Shown one piece after another: positions 6,105 to 12,954 of a stretch of DNA of 17,024 nt. Numbering within the stretch: the first letter of the stretch is position 1; every line of letters begins with the position of its first letter. The position numbers were made by a program, and so were the translations under genes. Below the pieces are notes generated by a model. The model saw only the letters and a list, made by a program, of their open reading frames with translations, ran no database searches and was not told where the DNA came from. Location: NCBI GenBank assembly GCA_021158865.1, contig JAGGSX010000088.1:1-17024 (forward strand), written 5' to 3'. The DNA comes from Thermoplasmata archaeon (GTDB taxonomy: Archaea; Thermoplasmatota; E2; UBA202; JdFR-43).

Positions 6105-6998
6105 TCAGATAATTCTGTTTTTAATTCCATATTTTTCGCACAACTTCTTTGATCTTTCTTCAAGTTTTTTCTGATATTCTTTTGGGGGAGCAAAAAAGAT
6201 TTTGTATAAATTCCGATATTTTGGAACAAGTTCTGGATAATGTTTTTCTAAAAATTTATAATATAGAGTTTTACAATCTGCTGATCCATTTCCAAATAAA
6301 GTCAGTGCGCCAACAATCACAAAATCTGCTCCATAATTTTTTGCTGTTTTTATCATTTCATCCAGCTGTCCCTTAGAATCAGACAAAAATGGCAGAACAG
6401 GAATGTAAGAAATGCCGACTAAAAATCCTTCATCTTTACATTTTTGCATTGTTTCCAATCTTTTCTTTGGTTTTGGTGCTCCTCGCTCAATAAGTTTTGC
6501 CAATTTTTCATTTAATGTCGAGATTGAAAAATTGATAATCACCCCTTCTTTTATCTTATCTTTCAAATCTTCTGGCAATATTGCATTTTTATCTATCTCT
6601 CTAAGTAAATCTAAATCTCTTAAAACCAAGGTAGATTTTGTTAGAATATGAACAGAAAATCTATATTTTAAAATAATTTCGAGTAGCTTTCTTGTTATTT
6701 TATATTTCTCTTCTATTTTTTGATAAGGTTCAGTTGATGTTGATAAAGCAATAATTCCATATTCTCTTTTCTTTGCCCTTCTTTTCAGCTGCTTTTCTAA
6801 AACTTCAGGAGCATTTATCTTTGCAGATAGAGTTTTAGCCATATTTTCTCCATATTTCGACCCTCTTATATAGCAGTAAATGCAATTAAACAAACACCCA
6901 GAATAAGGATTTATTGAGTAATCATCTAAAAACCAATCATCTCTCCTCTTATGCTTATTCAGGATTGATTTAACTTGAATTTCATTTACTATTACCAT
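6105..6998 (-). CDS. Radical SAM protein, SplB-like family (second copy)
   Basis: A radical SAM enzyme of the spore-photoproduct-lyase-like group (COG1533-type). From the ATG at 6998 it is 297 aa. The [4Fe-4S] site is CLFNCIYC (Cys35, Cys39, Cys42) after the family lead-in INPYSG. Later family segments are ALSTSTEPYQKIEEKYKITR, HILTKSTLVLRDLDLL and VGISYIPVLPFLSD. The C-terminus is basic (lysine-rich), which could suit nucleic-acid contact. A GTG at 7007 is an alternative start; I preferred the ATG, which overlaps the previous gene by 17 nt. It is the last gene of the alkD-ogt-rSAM-rSAM operon. True SPL repairs the thymine spore photoproduct, but many relatives act on unknown substrates, so the reaction is not assignable. 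Confidence 0.88.
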   Translation of the reverse strand: MVIVNEIQVKSILNKHKRRDDWFLDDYSINPYSGCLFNCIYCYIRGSKYGENMAKTLSAKINAPEVLEKQLKRRAKKREYGIIALSTSTEPYQKIEEKYKITRKLLEIILKYRFSVHILTKSTLVLRDLDLLREIDKNAILPEDLKDKIKEGVIINFSISTLNEKLAKLIERGAPKPKKRLETMQKCKDEGFLVGISYIPVLPFLSDSKGQLDEMIKTAKNYGADFVIVGALTLFGNGSADCKTLYYKFLEKHYPELVPKYRNLYKIFFAPPKEYQKKLEERSKKLCEKYGIKNRII

Positions 6999-7800
6999 TT
7001 CTATCACAACATTTTACGATTTTTGAATAATTAATGCTTATGCCTTTGATATTAACATTTTTTCTTTTAACAGCATCAACAATTTTCTCCATATAACTTT
7101 CCAATTTTGGTTTCTCATTTAATATTTCATAGGCACTTTGGTAATTTTGTTTTAACCAGTTCTTAAATTCTTTTCCACTCACCTTCAAATTCAGAAGTTC
7201 CATCCAATAGTAGTCAACAAAATCTTTTGTCTCATCTATTATATTTCCAACATCTACCAAATCGGGAATTATAGGAGATATAAAAGCGTAAGTTTTTATT
7301 CCATTTTTATGAAGATTTTTTAATGCTTCCACTCTTTTGTTATGAGTCGAGGAAAAAGGCTCTATTTCTCTTTTGATTTTGTTGTTAAATCCATTAATGG
7401 TTAACCCAACCTCAATATCATTAAATTCCTTAAATATATCAATATCTCTTAAAACAAGCGAAGATTTAGTAAGTATCACCAACTCTATATTCTTATTCAT
7501 GTTTTCCAGAACTTTCCTTGTCAATTTTATCTTTGCTTCTATCGGCTGATATGCATCGCTAATACTACTCATATATATCTTTCCTTTTAAATATTTATTT
7601 TTTACAAGCTCGGGCATATTCTCTTTAACAATTACCCAATCACCCCATTCTCCATAATTATACCATCTACTTACAAATTTAGCATAACAATAGGAACATG
7701 CTATCTGACAGCCAATGTATTGGTTTATGACATACTTTGCACCAGGTATTTTGGATGGATTGAAAGCTCTCTTTGCCTTGATTTTTATCACTTTTATCAT
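6982..7800 (-). CDS. Radical SAM protein, SplB-like family (first copy)
   Basis: A 272 aa radical SAM protein of the same broad group as its neighbour but clearly divergent. The cluster motif is CQIACSYCYA (Cys31, Cys35, Cys38) following NQYIG. Shared family segments are SSISDAYQPIEAKIKLTRKVLE (79-99) and VILTKSSLVLRDIDIF (108-123), which align with the second copy and show that the two are ancient paralogues. It ends with a CC pair (264-265), which might bind metal or supply a thiol, but this is speculation. The ATG overlaps the alkyltransferase TGA by 4 nt (ATGA), so translation is coupled. Co-transcription with two alkylation-repair genes suggests a nucleic-acid substrate; this is inferred from context only. 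Confidence 0.88.
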   Translation of the reverse strand: MIKVIKIKAKRAFNPSKIPGAKYVINQYIGCQIACSYCYAKFVSRWYNYGEWGDWVIVKENMPELVKNKYLKGKIYMSSISDAYQPIEAKIKLTRKVLENMNKNIELVILTKSSLVLRDIDIFKEFNDIEVGLTINGFNNKIKREIEPFSSTHNKRVEALKNLHKNGIKTYAFISPIIPDLVDVGNIIDETKDFVDYYWMELLNLKVSGKEFKNWLKQNYQSAYEILNEKPKLESYMEKIVDAVKRKNVNIKGISINYSKIVKCCDRNGNSK

Positions 7801-8279
7801 ATTTTAATCCCTTCAATTTCAAGTAGTTTTTTCTTAACCTCTATGCCTAAAGGATAAAAACCCATCAAAGTTCCTTTTTTGGTTAATAGTCTATGACATG
7901 GTATTAAAATCTGAAATGGATTTCTCATAAGAGCGATAAGAAGTTGTGGAAATTTAATGCCAGAGTATTTTGCGATATCAGAGTAAGTTAAAATTTCCCC
8001 CTTTCTAATCTTCAGGATTTCCTCATAAACCCTCTTATTCGCATAGTTAAATTCTGGCAGAGAAAATTTTTCTTCCCCGATAATTACATCTTCGAGTTTT
8101 TCTTTGAGCCATTTTTCAAGCTTTGCAGATTCCATCATCTTCCCTGAAAGATTGTGAAATTCTATTATTTTTTCAATATGCTTGAGAGCTTTTCTATCAG
8201 TGTAGTGCCATGAATATGCAAGCACATCATTATTTGAAATAAGAAAAACAACCTTCACTTTGAATCCAAAGAGTTCCAT
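7797..8279 (-). CDS. ogt: O6-alkylguanine-DNA alkyltransferase (MGMT/Ogt)
   Basis: A suicide repair protein that moves an alkyl group from O6 of guanine to its own cysteine. At 160 aa it has a short N-terminal domain and the conserved C-terminal DNA-binding domain: VYEEILKIRKGEILTYSDIA (Tyr99 matches the tyrosine that rotates the phosphate), RNPFQILIPCHRLL (acceptor Cys128 in PCHR) and LGIEVKKKLLEIEG at the end. Position 112 is Gln where the human protein has the Arg128 finger that fills the hole left by the flipped base, so the insertion residue differs. Asn120 before the active loop is kept. The gene overlaps AlkD by 25 nt and the first radical-SAM gene by 4 nt, which is strong evidence of one operon. 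Confidence 0.94.
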   Translation of the reverse strand: MELFGFKVKVVFLISNNDVLAYSWHYTDRKALKHIEKIIEFHNLSGKMMESAKLEKWLKEKLEDVIIGEEKFSLPEFNYANKRVYEEILKIRKGEILTYSDIAKYSGIKFPQLLIALMRNPFQILIPCHRLLTKKGTLMGFYPLGIEVKKKLLEIEGIKI

Positions 8280-9019
8280 TTTGACTCCCCTATCAAAGAC
8301 TTTAATTTTTCTTGTTCATTGTTAGGCAATTTTTTCATCCCTTCTTTGATTATCCCCTTTGTGTTTTTATCGTCGACTTTTGCCCATTTCTTCAGAAATT
8401 CAAAAACTGCCTCTGGATTTTTCTTTGTAATTTCTCTTAATGCCCAGACAATTGCTTTCTTAACACTCTTATCTTTTTCTTTCATAACTCTGTCTAAAAG
8501 TTCAAAGCAAATTTTTGACTCTGTCTTTTTTGCCCTTATATACGGTGGGATTGTTGCTATTGCTAATCTTCTAATCCATTTATTCTTTGATTTTATCCAT
8601 CCATGCATCAAAGAGAATATTTCTCTCTGATTCTCGACTGCTAAATTTACAACAACTCTTAAAGCCAACTGGTCACATATTTCCCAATCAGAAATATCAT
8701 TTAAAACTTCCAGAACAAATTGTTTTGTATTCTCATAATCTTCTTTGCTTATTGTTCCTAAAGCACTTATCGCAATCAATCTTTCATCTCTTTCCCCCTT
8801 TCTCCAAAGTTTCATTAATCTTTCAAATTTCCAATCCTCATTAACCAATAATTTACCTAACTCCCGCCCTATTGAATTAAGCAAAGGTGTTTTGGTAAGT
8901 TGAAGTTTACCCGTTTTTTCTTTCTCAAGTTTCTTTGAAATTAGAGACAGTGTTAACTCAATATCTCCTTTTTCTAATTCCTTGTAAATCAATTTTGCAA
9001 TCTCTTTTTTATCCTTCAT
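8255..9019 (-). CDS. AlkD-like HEAT-repeat DNA glycosylase (DNA alkylation repair)
   Basis: AlkD enzymes remove N3- and N7-alkylated purines without flipping the base. The 254 aa protein is almost wholly helical and made of HEAT-like repeats. The catalytic triad known from Bacillus cereus AlkD (Trp109, Asp113, Arg148) has matches at Trp112 and Asp116 (DWEICDQLA) and Arg151 (NKWIRRLAIA), with identical spacings of 4 and 35 residues. Further family text is IPPYIRAK and KKAIVWALREITKKNPEAVFEFLKKW. It is the first gene of the operon. A TATA-like box about 29 nt before its ATG suggests a short or absent leader. Direct pairing with an alkyltransferase points to a dedicated alkylation-repair unit. 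Confidence 0.92.
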   Translation of the reverse strand: MKDKKEIAKLIYKELEKGDIELTLSLISKKLEKEKTGKLQLTKTPLLNSIGRELGKLLVNEDWKFERLMKLWRKGERDERLIAISALGTISKEDYENTKQFVLEVLNDISDWEICDQLALRVVVNLAVENQREIFSLMHGWIKSKNKWIRRLAIATIPPYIRAKKTESKICFELLDRVMKEKDKSVKKAIVWALREITKKNPEAVFEFLKKWAKVDDKNTKGIIKEGMKKLPNNEQEKLKSLIGESKWNSLDSK

Positions 9020-9042
9020 TATAAAATTATTAACGTTTCTAT

Positions 9043-9052
9043 TTTTATAAAA
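9043..9052 (-). promoter_or_regulatory. TATA-like box of the AlkD/Ogt/radical-SAM operon
   Basis: TTTTATAAAA on the minus strand, preceded by a purine-rich AAAAAAGA (possible BRE), centred about 29 nt from the alkD ATG. The 9020-9237 gap otherwise shows only the L15e promoter and no convincing gene. Confidence 0.55.
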
Positions 9053-9206
9053 TCTTTTTTAATCAGCTTCAATCCACAAAAATGATGAGGCAATAACGTC
9101 CTTGATTTCTCTCTCTATTAGAAATAGATACCGAAAATGGAATGAAAAGCAAACAGCGTGCTAATAACTTCTGGCTAACTTGCGGAGACAATGATATTTG
9201 CTAAAA

Positions 9207-9216
9207 TTTTATATAG
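9207..9216 (+). promoter_or_regulatory. TATA-like box for L15e
   Basis: TTTTATATAG centred about 27 nt before the ATG at 9238. No ribosome-binding site precedes the start, so the transcript is probably leaderless or nearly so. Confidence 0.55.
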
Positions 9217-9237
9217 CACTTTCATTTTCCTTTTGAG

Positions 9238-9783
9238 ATGAAAGGATTATATCAATATCTCCGACTTGCATGGAAAAAGCCTGTAACAGAATACAACAGT
9301 CCGCAATGGCGCCGCCTGATTGAATATAGGGCAGGCGGAGCAATAGAAAGAGTTGATAAGCCTTTGCGCCCTGACAGAGCCAGAGCATTAGGCTATAAAG
9401 CAAAGCAGGGTTTTGTTATTGTAAGAGCAAGAGTGAGAAAAGGCGGGAGGAGGAAAGAGAGACCAAATAAAGGAAGGAAACCATCAAGAATGGGTGTTAA
9501 CAAAATAACCCCTAAAAAATCAATAAAAAGGATAGCTGAGGAAAGAGTTGCAAGAAAATATCCAAATATGGAAGTTTTGAATTCATATTGGGTCGGTAAG
9601 GATGGAAGATATCATTACTATGAAGTTATTTTAGTGGATAAAAGCCATCCTTCAATTGTAAATGATAAGCACATAAATTGGATAATGAATGAGAAAGGAA
9701 GAGTATTTAGAGGAAGAACATCGGCAGGAAAAAAGGGAAGGGGCTTAAGAAATAAAGGAAAAGGAGCAGAAAAAGTAAGATAG
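9238..9783 (+). CDS. rpl15e: Large ribosomal subunit protein L15e (eL15)
   Basis: Structural protein of the 50S subunit, shared by archaea and eukaryotes and absent from bacteria. The 181 aa chain begins with MKGLYQYLRLAWKKP and contains RLIEYRAGGAIERVDKPLRPDRARALGYKAKQG (in two adjoining parts), then RARVRKGGRRKERPNKGRKP and LNSYWVGKDGRYHYYEVILVD. It ends in a glycine/arginine/lysine-rich tail typical of the family (GRTSAGKKGRGLRNKGKG). Length is close to other archaeal eL15 proteins. It is flanked upstream by the divergent alkD operon and followed by the separately promoted C25 peptidase. Confidence 0.97.
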   Translation: MKGLYQYLRLAWKKPVTEYNSPQWRRLIEYRAGGAIERVDKPLRPDRARALGYKAKQGFVIVRARVRKGGRRKERPNKGRKPSRMGVNKITPKKSIKRIAEERVARKYPNMEVLNSYWVGKDGRYHYYEVILVDKSHPSIVNDKHINWIMNEKGRVFRGRTSAGKKGRGLRNKGKGAEKVR

Positions 9784-9790
9784 CCAAAAA

Positions 9791-9798
9791 ATTATATT
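9791..9798 (+). promoter_or_regulatory. TATA-like box for the C25 peptidase
   Basis: ATTATATT lies in the 35-nt gap after L15e and is centred about 24 nt before the ATG at 9819. It supports independent, leaderless transcription of the peptidase. Confidence 0.45.
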
Positions 9799-9818
9799 CT
9801 TTTATTCTATTTCAAATT

Positions 9819-11927
9819 ATGAGAAAGTTAATTGCTTTAATAATGGTTGCTACATTTTTTTTAGCATTGCCGGCAAAACCAACAAACGCTGATGAGATGC
9901 ATTTTAAATTTACATTTGAAAAGGTGAGTATAATCCATCAAAAAAATGAAACTGCTGTTTATGTAAAAGGTTGCGGCAATTATAGTATAGACGGCATGTT
10001 GCTACCTGTAAAAGATTTGCATATATTGATTCCCCCAGAAAAAAACATCGATAAAATAATAGTGAGGGGCAAAAAAAATTATATTGATTCTTTTGTTTTA
10101 AAACAGGCACATCCGTTAATAATTGGAGGAAAAAATCTTGGAGGTTTTGCAAATTATGATGCAAAAACAAAACCATATAAAAAAGTTGGAATTTATGAAT
10201 TGAGGGGCTATAAGATATTGGTTATGAATATTTTTCCTGTAGTTTATGAAAAAGGAAGGTTATATTACTACAAAAACATGAATTTAGAGATAAAATTGAA
10301 AAAAGGTTCAATGTCGCCACTATATAGAGGGTTTGAAGAAGATAAAGAATGGGTGAAGCAATATGTCGATAACCCTTGGATCGCTGACAGCTATCCATTG
10401 AAAAACAGCATGCAGGAATATGAATATCTAATAATAACAAATGAAAAATTGAGGAATGCTTTTCAAAGACTTGCAGATTATAAAGAAAGCCATGGAATAA
10501 AAACAAAAATTGAAAATGTTGAGGACATTATAAACAATCCTTCTTACTGGAATTCAACTCCATTATTCAATGACACGCCAGCAAAAATAAGAAATTTTAT
10601 AAGATATGCATATAAAAATTGGGGAGTTGACTATATTTTACTTGGAGGAGATGGAGACAAAATGAATAAAAGTAGCGATATAATCCCTCCGCGCTATTTA
10701 TATGCAACATGCCATGGGCTGCCGCTCGGCGGCGACGAGCTGGAGGCATATATCCCTTCCGATGTTTATTATGCCTGTTTAGATGGGAATTACAACAATG
10801 ACATGGATGGAAAATGGGGTGAAAATGCAAGTGGCAACAATGCTGGTAATCAAGATGAAGCAGATTTGTATGCGGAAGTATGGGTGGGAAGAGCTTGTGT
10901 TGATAGCATTGAGGAAGCAAATAATATAATAAATAAGACAATTTCTTATGAGGAGAACAATGATAACAGTGCAATTCAAGTTTTGTTGCTCGGCGAGCAT
11001 CTTGGATTTGGAGGGGATGCAGAATGGGGCGGAAATCATAAAGATGCAGTTAAAAAATATATTCCTCCGATATACAATATAACTACAATGTATGACAAAA
11101 ACAAATATTGGGATAAAAATGATTTAATCCCTGTTTTGAATAAAGGTGTTAACATTGTTAATCATGATGGGCATGGATGGACTACTTATGGATTAAAGTT
11201 ACATAATTCTGACCTAAAAAGGCTTAACAATACTAATTTCTTTTTTGTTTACTCTCAGACATGCCTTGCTGGTTCATTTGACAATTGGTATCCCGACGAT
11301 AATTATTATAAAGACGATTGTTTTGCAGAACATTTGACGACTGGCAAATACGGAGCATTTGCATGTGTTATGAATGCTCGTTATGGATTAGGAAGAGAGG
11401 ACAGCATTGATTCCCCGGGAGAAAGATATGATTTATCTTTCTTCAAAGGACTATTTCAGGAAGATATAAAAGAGATAGGGAGAGCAAATCATTATTCCAA
11501 AGAAGATAATGTATGGCGTATAAATGAAAATGGGATGAGATGGACATACTATGAAACAAATTTATTTGGAGACCCACAGGTAAAAATAAAAGAACCGAAT
11601 GAAAAGATAAATATAACTATAAATATAGAAAAACCAAAACATGGCATCTATCTATTTAATTTTGGTCCATTTCTATCTTTCATGAATAAAACAATTTGTA
11701 TTGGGGGAATAACAATAAAAGCGAATGTTACAAGCGAACCAGCAAAAAAAATAACAAAAGTTAATTTTTATGTAAATGATGAATTGAAGGCATCTTACAC
11801 AACGAAGCCTTATGAATGGAAATGGAATGAAAAGGCAAGAGGAGAATATAAAATAAGTATTGAAGCTTATGCTGAAAATGGAAAAAGTGAGAAAGTTGAT
11901 ATGAAAATATATATGTTCAATATTTGA
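9819..11927 (+). CDS. Secreted gingipain-like cysteine peptidase (family C25)
   Basis: Probably degrades extracellular proteins. The 702 aa chain has a Sec signal peptide (basic MRK, hydrophobic 4-17, likely cleavage between about 20 and 25). A pro-region-like beta domain covers about 26-195, and the C25 catalytic region about 200-590. Visible elements are YLIITNEKLRNAFQRLADYK (203-222), YILLGGDGD (272-280), VWVGRA (354-359), the catalytic His452 in NHDGHG and the nucleophile Cys482 in YSQTCLAG. NLFGDPQVKI (581-590) closes the domain, as is usual in C25 proteins. The last 110 residues form an Ig-like domain (KKITKVNFYVNDELKAS, then YKISIEAYAENG). No membrane anchor or sorting tail is seen, so it is released or held non-covalently. 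Acidic DNDMDG-type loops at 323-331 could bind calcium. Confidence 0.9.
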   Translation: MRKLIALIMVATFFLALPAKPTNADEMHFKFTFEKVSIIHQKNETAVYVKGCGNYSIDGMLLPVKDLHILIPPEKNIDKIIVRGKKNYIDSFVLKQAHPLIIGGKNLGGFANYDAKTKPYKKVGIYELRGYKILVMNIFPVVYEKGRLYYYKNMNLEIKLKKGSMSPLYRGFEEDKEWVKQYVDNPWIADSYPLKNSMQEYEYLIITNEKLRNAFQRLADYKESHGIKTKIENVEDIINNPSYWNSTPLFNDTPAKIRNFIRYAYKNWGVDYILLGGDGDKMNKSSDIIPPRYLYATCHGLPLGGDELEAYIPSDVYYACLDGNYNNDMDGKWGENASGNNAGNQDEADLYAEVWVGRACVDSIEEANNIINKTISYEENNDNSAIQVLLLGEHLGFGGDAEWGGNHKDAVKKYIPPIYNITTMYDKNKYWDKNDLIPVLNKGVNIVNHDGHGWTTYGLKLHNSDLKRLNNTNFFFVYSQTCLAGSFDNWYPDDNYYKDDCFAEHLTTGKYGAFACVMNARYGLGREDSIDSPGERYDLSFFKGLFQEDIKEIGRANHYSKEDNVWRINENGMRWTYYETNLFGDPQVKIKEPNEKINITINIEKPKHGIYLFNFGPFLSFMNKTICIGGITIKANVTSEPAKKITKVNFYVNDELKASYTTKPYEWKWNEKARGEYKISIEAYAENGKSEKVDMKIYMFNI

Positions 11928-11937
11928 ATGAATCCTT

Positions 11938-12693
11938 TTATTTCTTTTCTTTTCCAGTCAATGCCTTAAGGAATTCAATTGGGAATGGTAGGAATATTGT
12001 CGTTGTTTTCTCACTTGCAACATCTGTCAGAGTTTGTAGCATTCTCAACTGCAATGCAGATGGCTGACTGCTTATTATTTTTGCTGCTTGCGTCAATTTT
12101 TCTGCTGCCTGTAATTCTCCTTCTGCCATTATTATTCTGCTTCTTCTCTCTCTTTCTGCTTCTGCCGCCTTTGCCATCGCCCGTTGCATTCCCTCTGGAA
12201 TCTGAACATCTTTTATTTCCACAGCAGTTACTTTAACTCCCCATGCATCGGTAGCTTCATCCAAAATTGACTGCAGCCTTTGATTTATTTTTTCTCTTTC
12301 TTTCAGCAATTCATCAAGCTCTACTTGACCAATTATGCTTCTTAATGTTGTTTGAGCCATCTGGCTTGTTCCTTGCAAAAAATTCTGTATTTTTACAACA
12401 GCATCTTCAGAATTCATCACTCGAAAATAAACAACAGCATTCACTTTTACAGGAACATTATCGCTTGTTATTGCTTCTTGAACAGGAACATCAAGAACAT
12501 GAACTCTCAAATCAATTTTAATCATTTTATCAAACATTGGTATTATAAAAAATAAGCCAGGTCCTTTAGCTCCAACAAGCCTGCCCAAACGGAAAATAAC
12601 GCCTCTTTCATACTCACGAACAATTTTTATTGCAGATGCAAGAATAATTATAACCAAAAAGAATATCAAAATTGCAATTCCTATCCAAATCAT
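11938..12693 (-). CDS. Stomatin-like SPFH/band 7 membrane protein
   Basis: A membrane-scaffolding protein of the prohibitin/stomatin group. The 251 aa chain has one N-terminal membrane segment (about 3-25), followed by the SPFH domain: VREYERGVIFRLGRLVGAKG (29-48), GPGLFFIIP, DLRVHVLDVPVQEAITSDNV and VYFRV. A charged coiled-coil helix rich in Ala/Glu (AMAKAAEAERERRSRIIMAE) follows, and the FLPFPIEFL end is typical of slipins. Archaeal stomatins are usually beside an NfeD partner and a ClpP-class protease, but neither is adjacent here. It is convergent with the C25 gene, with 10 nt between stops. A TATA-like box lies 24 nt upstream. Confidence 0.94.
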   Translation of the reverse strand: MIWIGIAILIFFLVIIILASAIKIVREYERGVIFRLGRLVGAKGPGLFFIIPMFDKMIKIDLRVHVLDVPVQEAITSDNVPVKVNAVVYFRVMNSEDAVVKIQNFLQGTSQMAQTTLRSIIGQVELDELLKEREKINQRLQSILDEATDAWGVKVTAVEIKDVQIPEGMQRAMAKAAEAERERRSRIIMAEGELQAAEKLTQAAKIISSQPSALQLRMLQTLTDVASEKTTTIFLPFPIEFLKALTGKEKK

Positions 12694-12712
12694 GCTTCTA
12701 CAATATTCATGG

Positions 12713-12722
12713 ATATATAATC
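12713..12722 (-). promoter_or_regulatory. TATA-like box for the stomatin-like gene
   Basis: ATTATATATC on the minus strand, centred about 24 nt from the ATG at 12693; leaderless spacing. Confidence 0.5.
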
Positions 12723-12788
12723 ATTTTGGTGATTACCATCCCCATTTTAATGAATGTAACATAGCTTTTTCAATATAATATGTTTTTA

Positions 12789-12935
12789 TCAACTTGAATT
12801 TATATCACATCCTTCTCCACATGGAGTGCTCTCAATATTATCATTTTTTTCAATTATGGTAACATCATATTCTTTTTCAATCAAAAACAGACCAGTTGCC
12901 AATTCAGATGGACCAATTCCAATTACATAAATCAT
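12789..12935 (-). pseudogene. Remnant resembling the N-terminus of a geranylgeranyl reductase (FAD-binding)
   Basis: A 48-codon frame with an ATG at 12935 and a TGA at 12789-12791. It starts with a Rossmann-type strand-loop-helix (MIYVIGIGPSELATG), then a second strand ending in an acidic residue (YDVTIIEKND), and a CGEG tetrapeptide at 39-42. That order matches the first 50 residues of archaeal geranylgeranyl reductases, which saturate the isoprenoid chains of membrane lipids and carry a C-(A/G)-E-G signature after the ADP-binding fold. The remaining 300-plus residues are missing, and the third glycine of GXGXXG is replaced by Glu. It is therefore most likely a decayed gene. A real microprotein is a less likely alternative. 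It lies 19 nt downstream of the Asp-box gene on the same strand. Confidence 0.55.
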
Positions 12936-12954
12936 AAAAAAGGATAAAGAAGAC

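Noticed and set aside
9061..9200. Possible C/D box small RNA or short frame (ATGATGA at about 9081-9087; short frames around 9140-9200)
   Set aside because: No matching D box (CTGA) at a usable distance and no conserved-looking protein text.
10597..10974. 125-codon minus-strand frame inside the C25 gene
   Set aside because: Cysteine/histidine-rich text typical of an antisense shadow of a tyrosine/aspartate-rich coding region.
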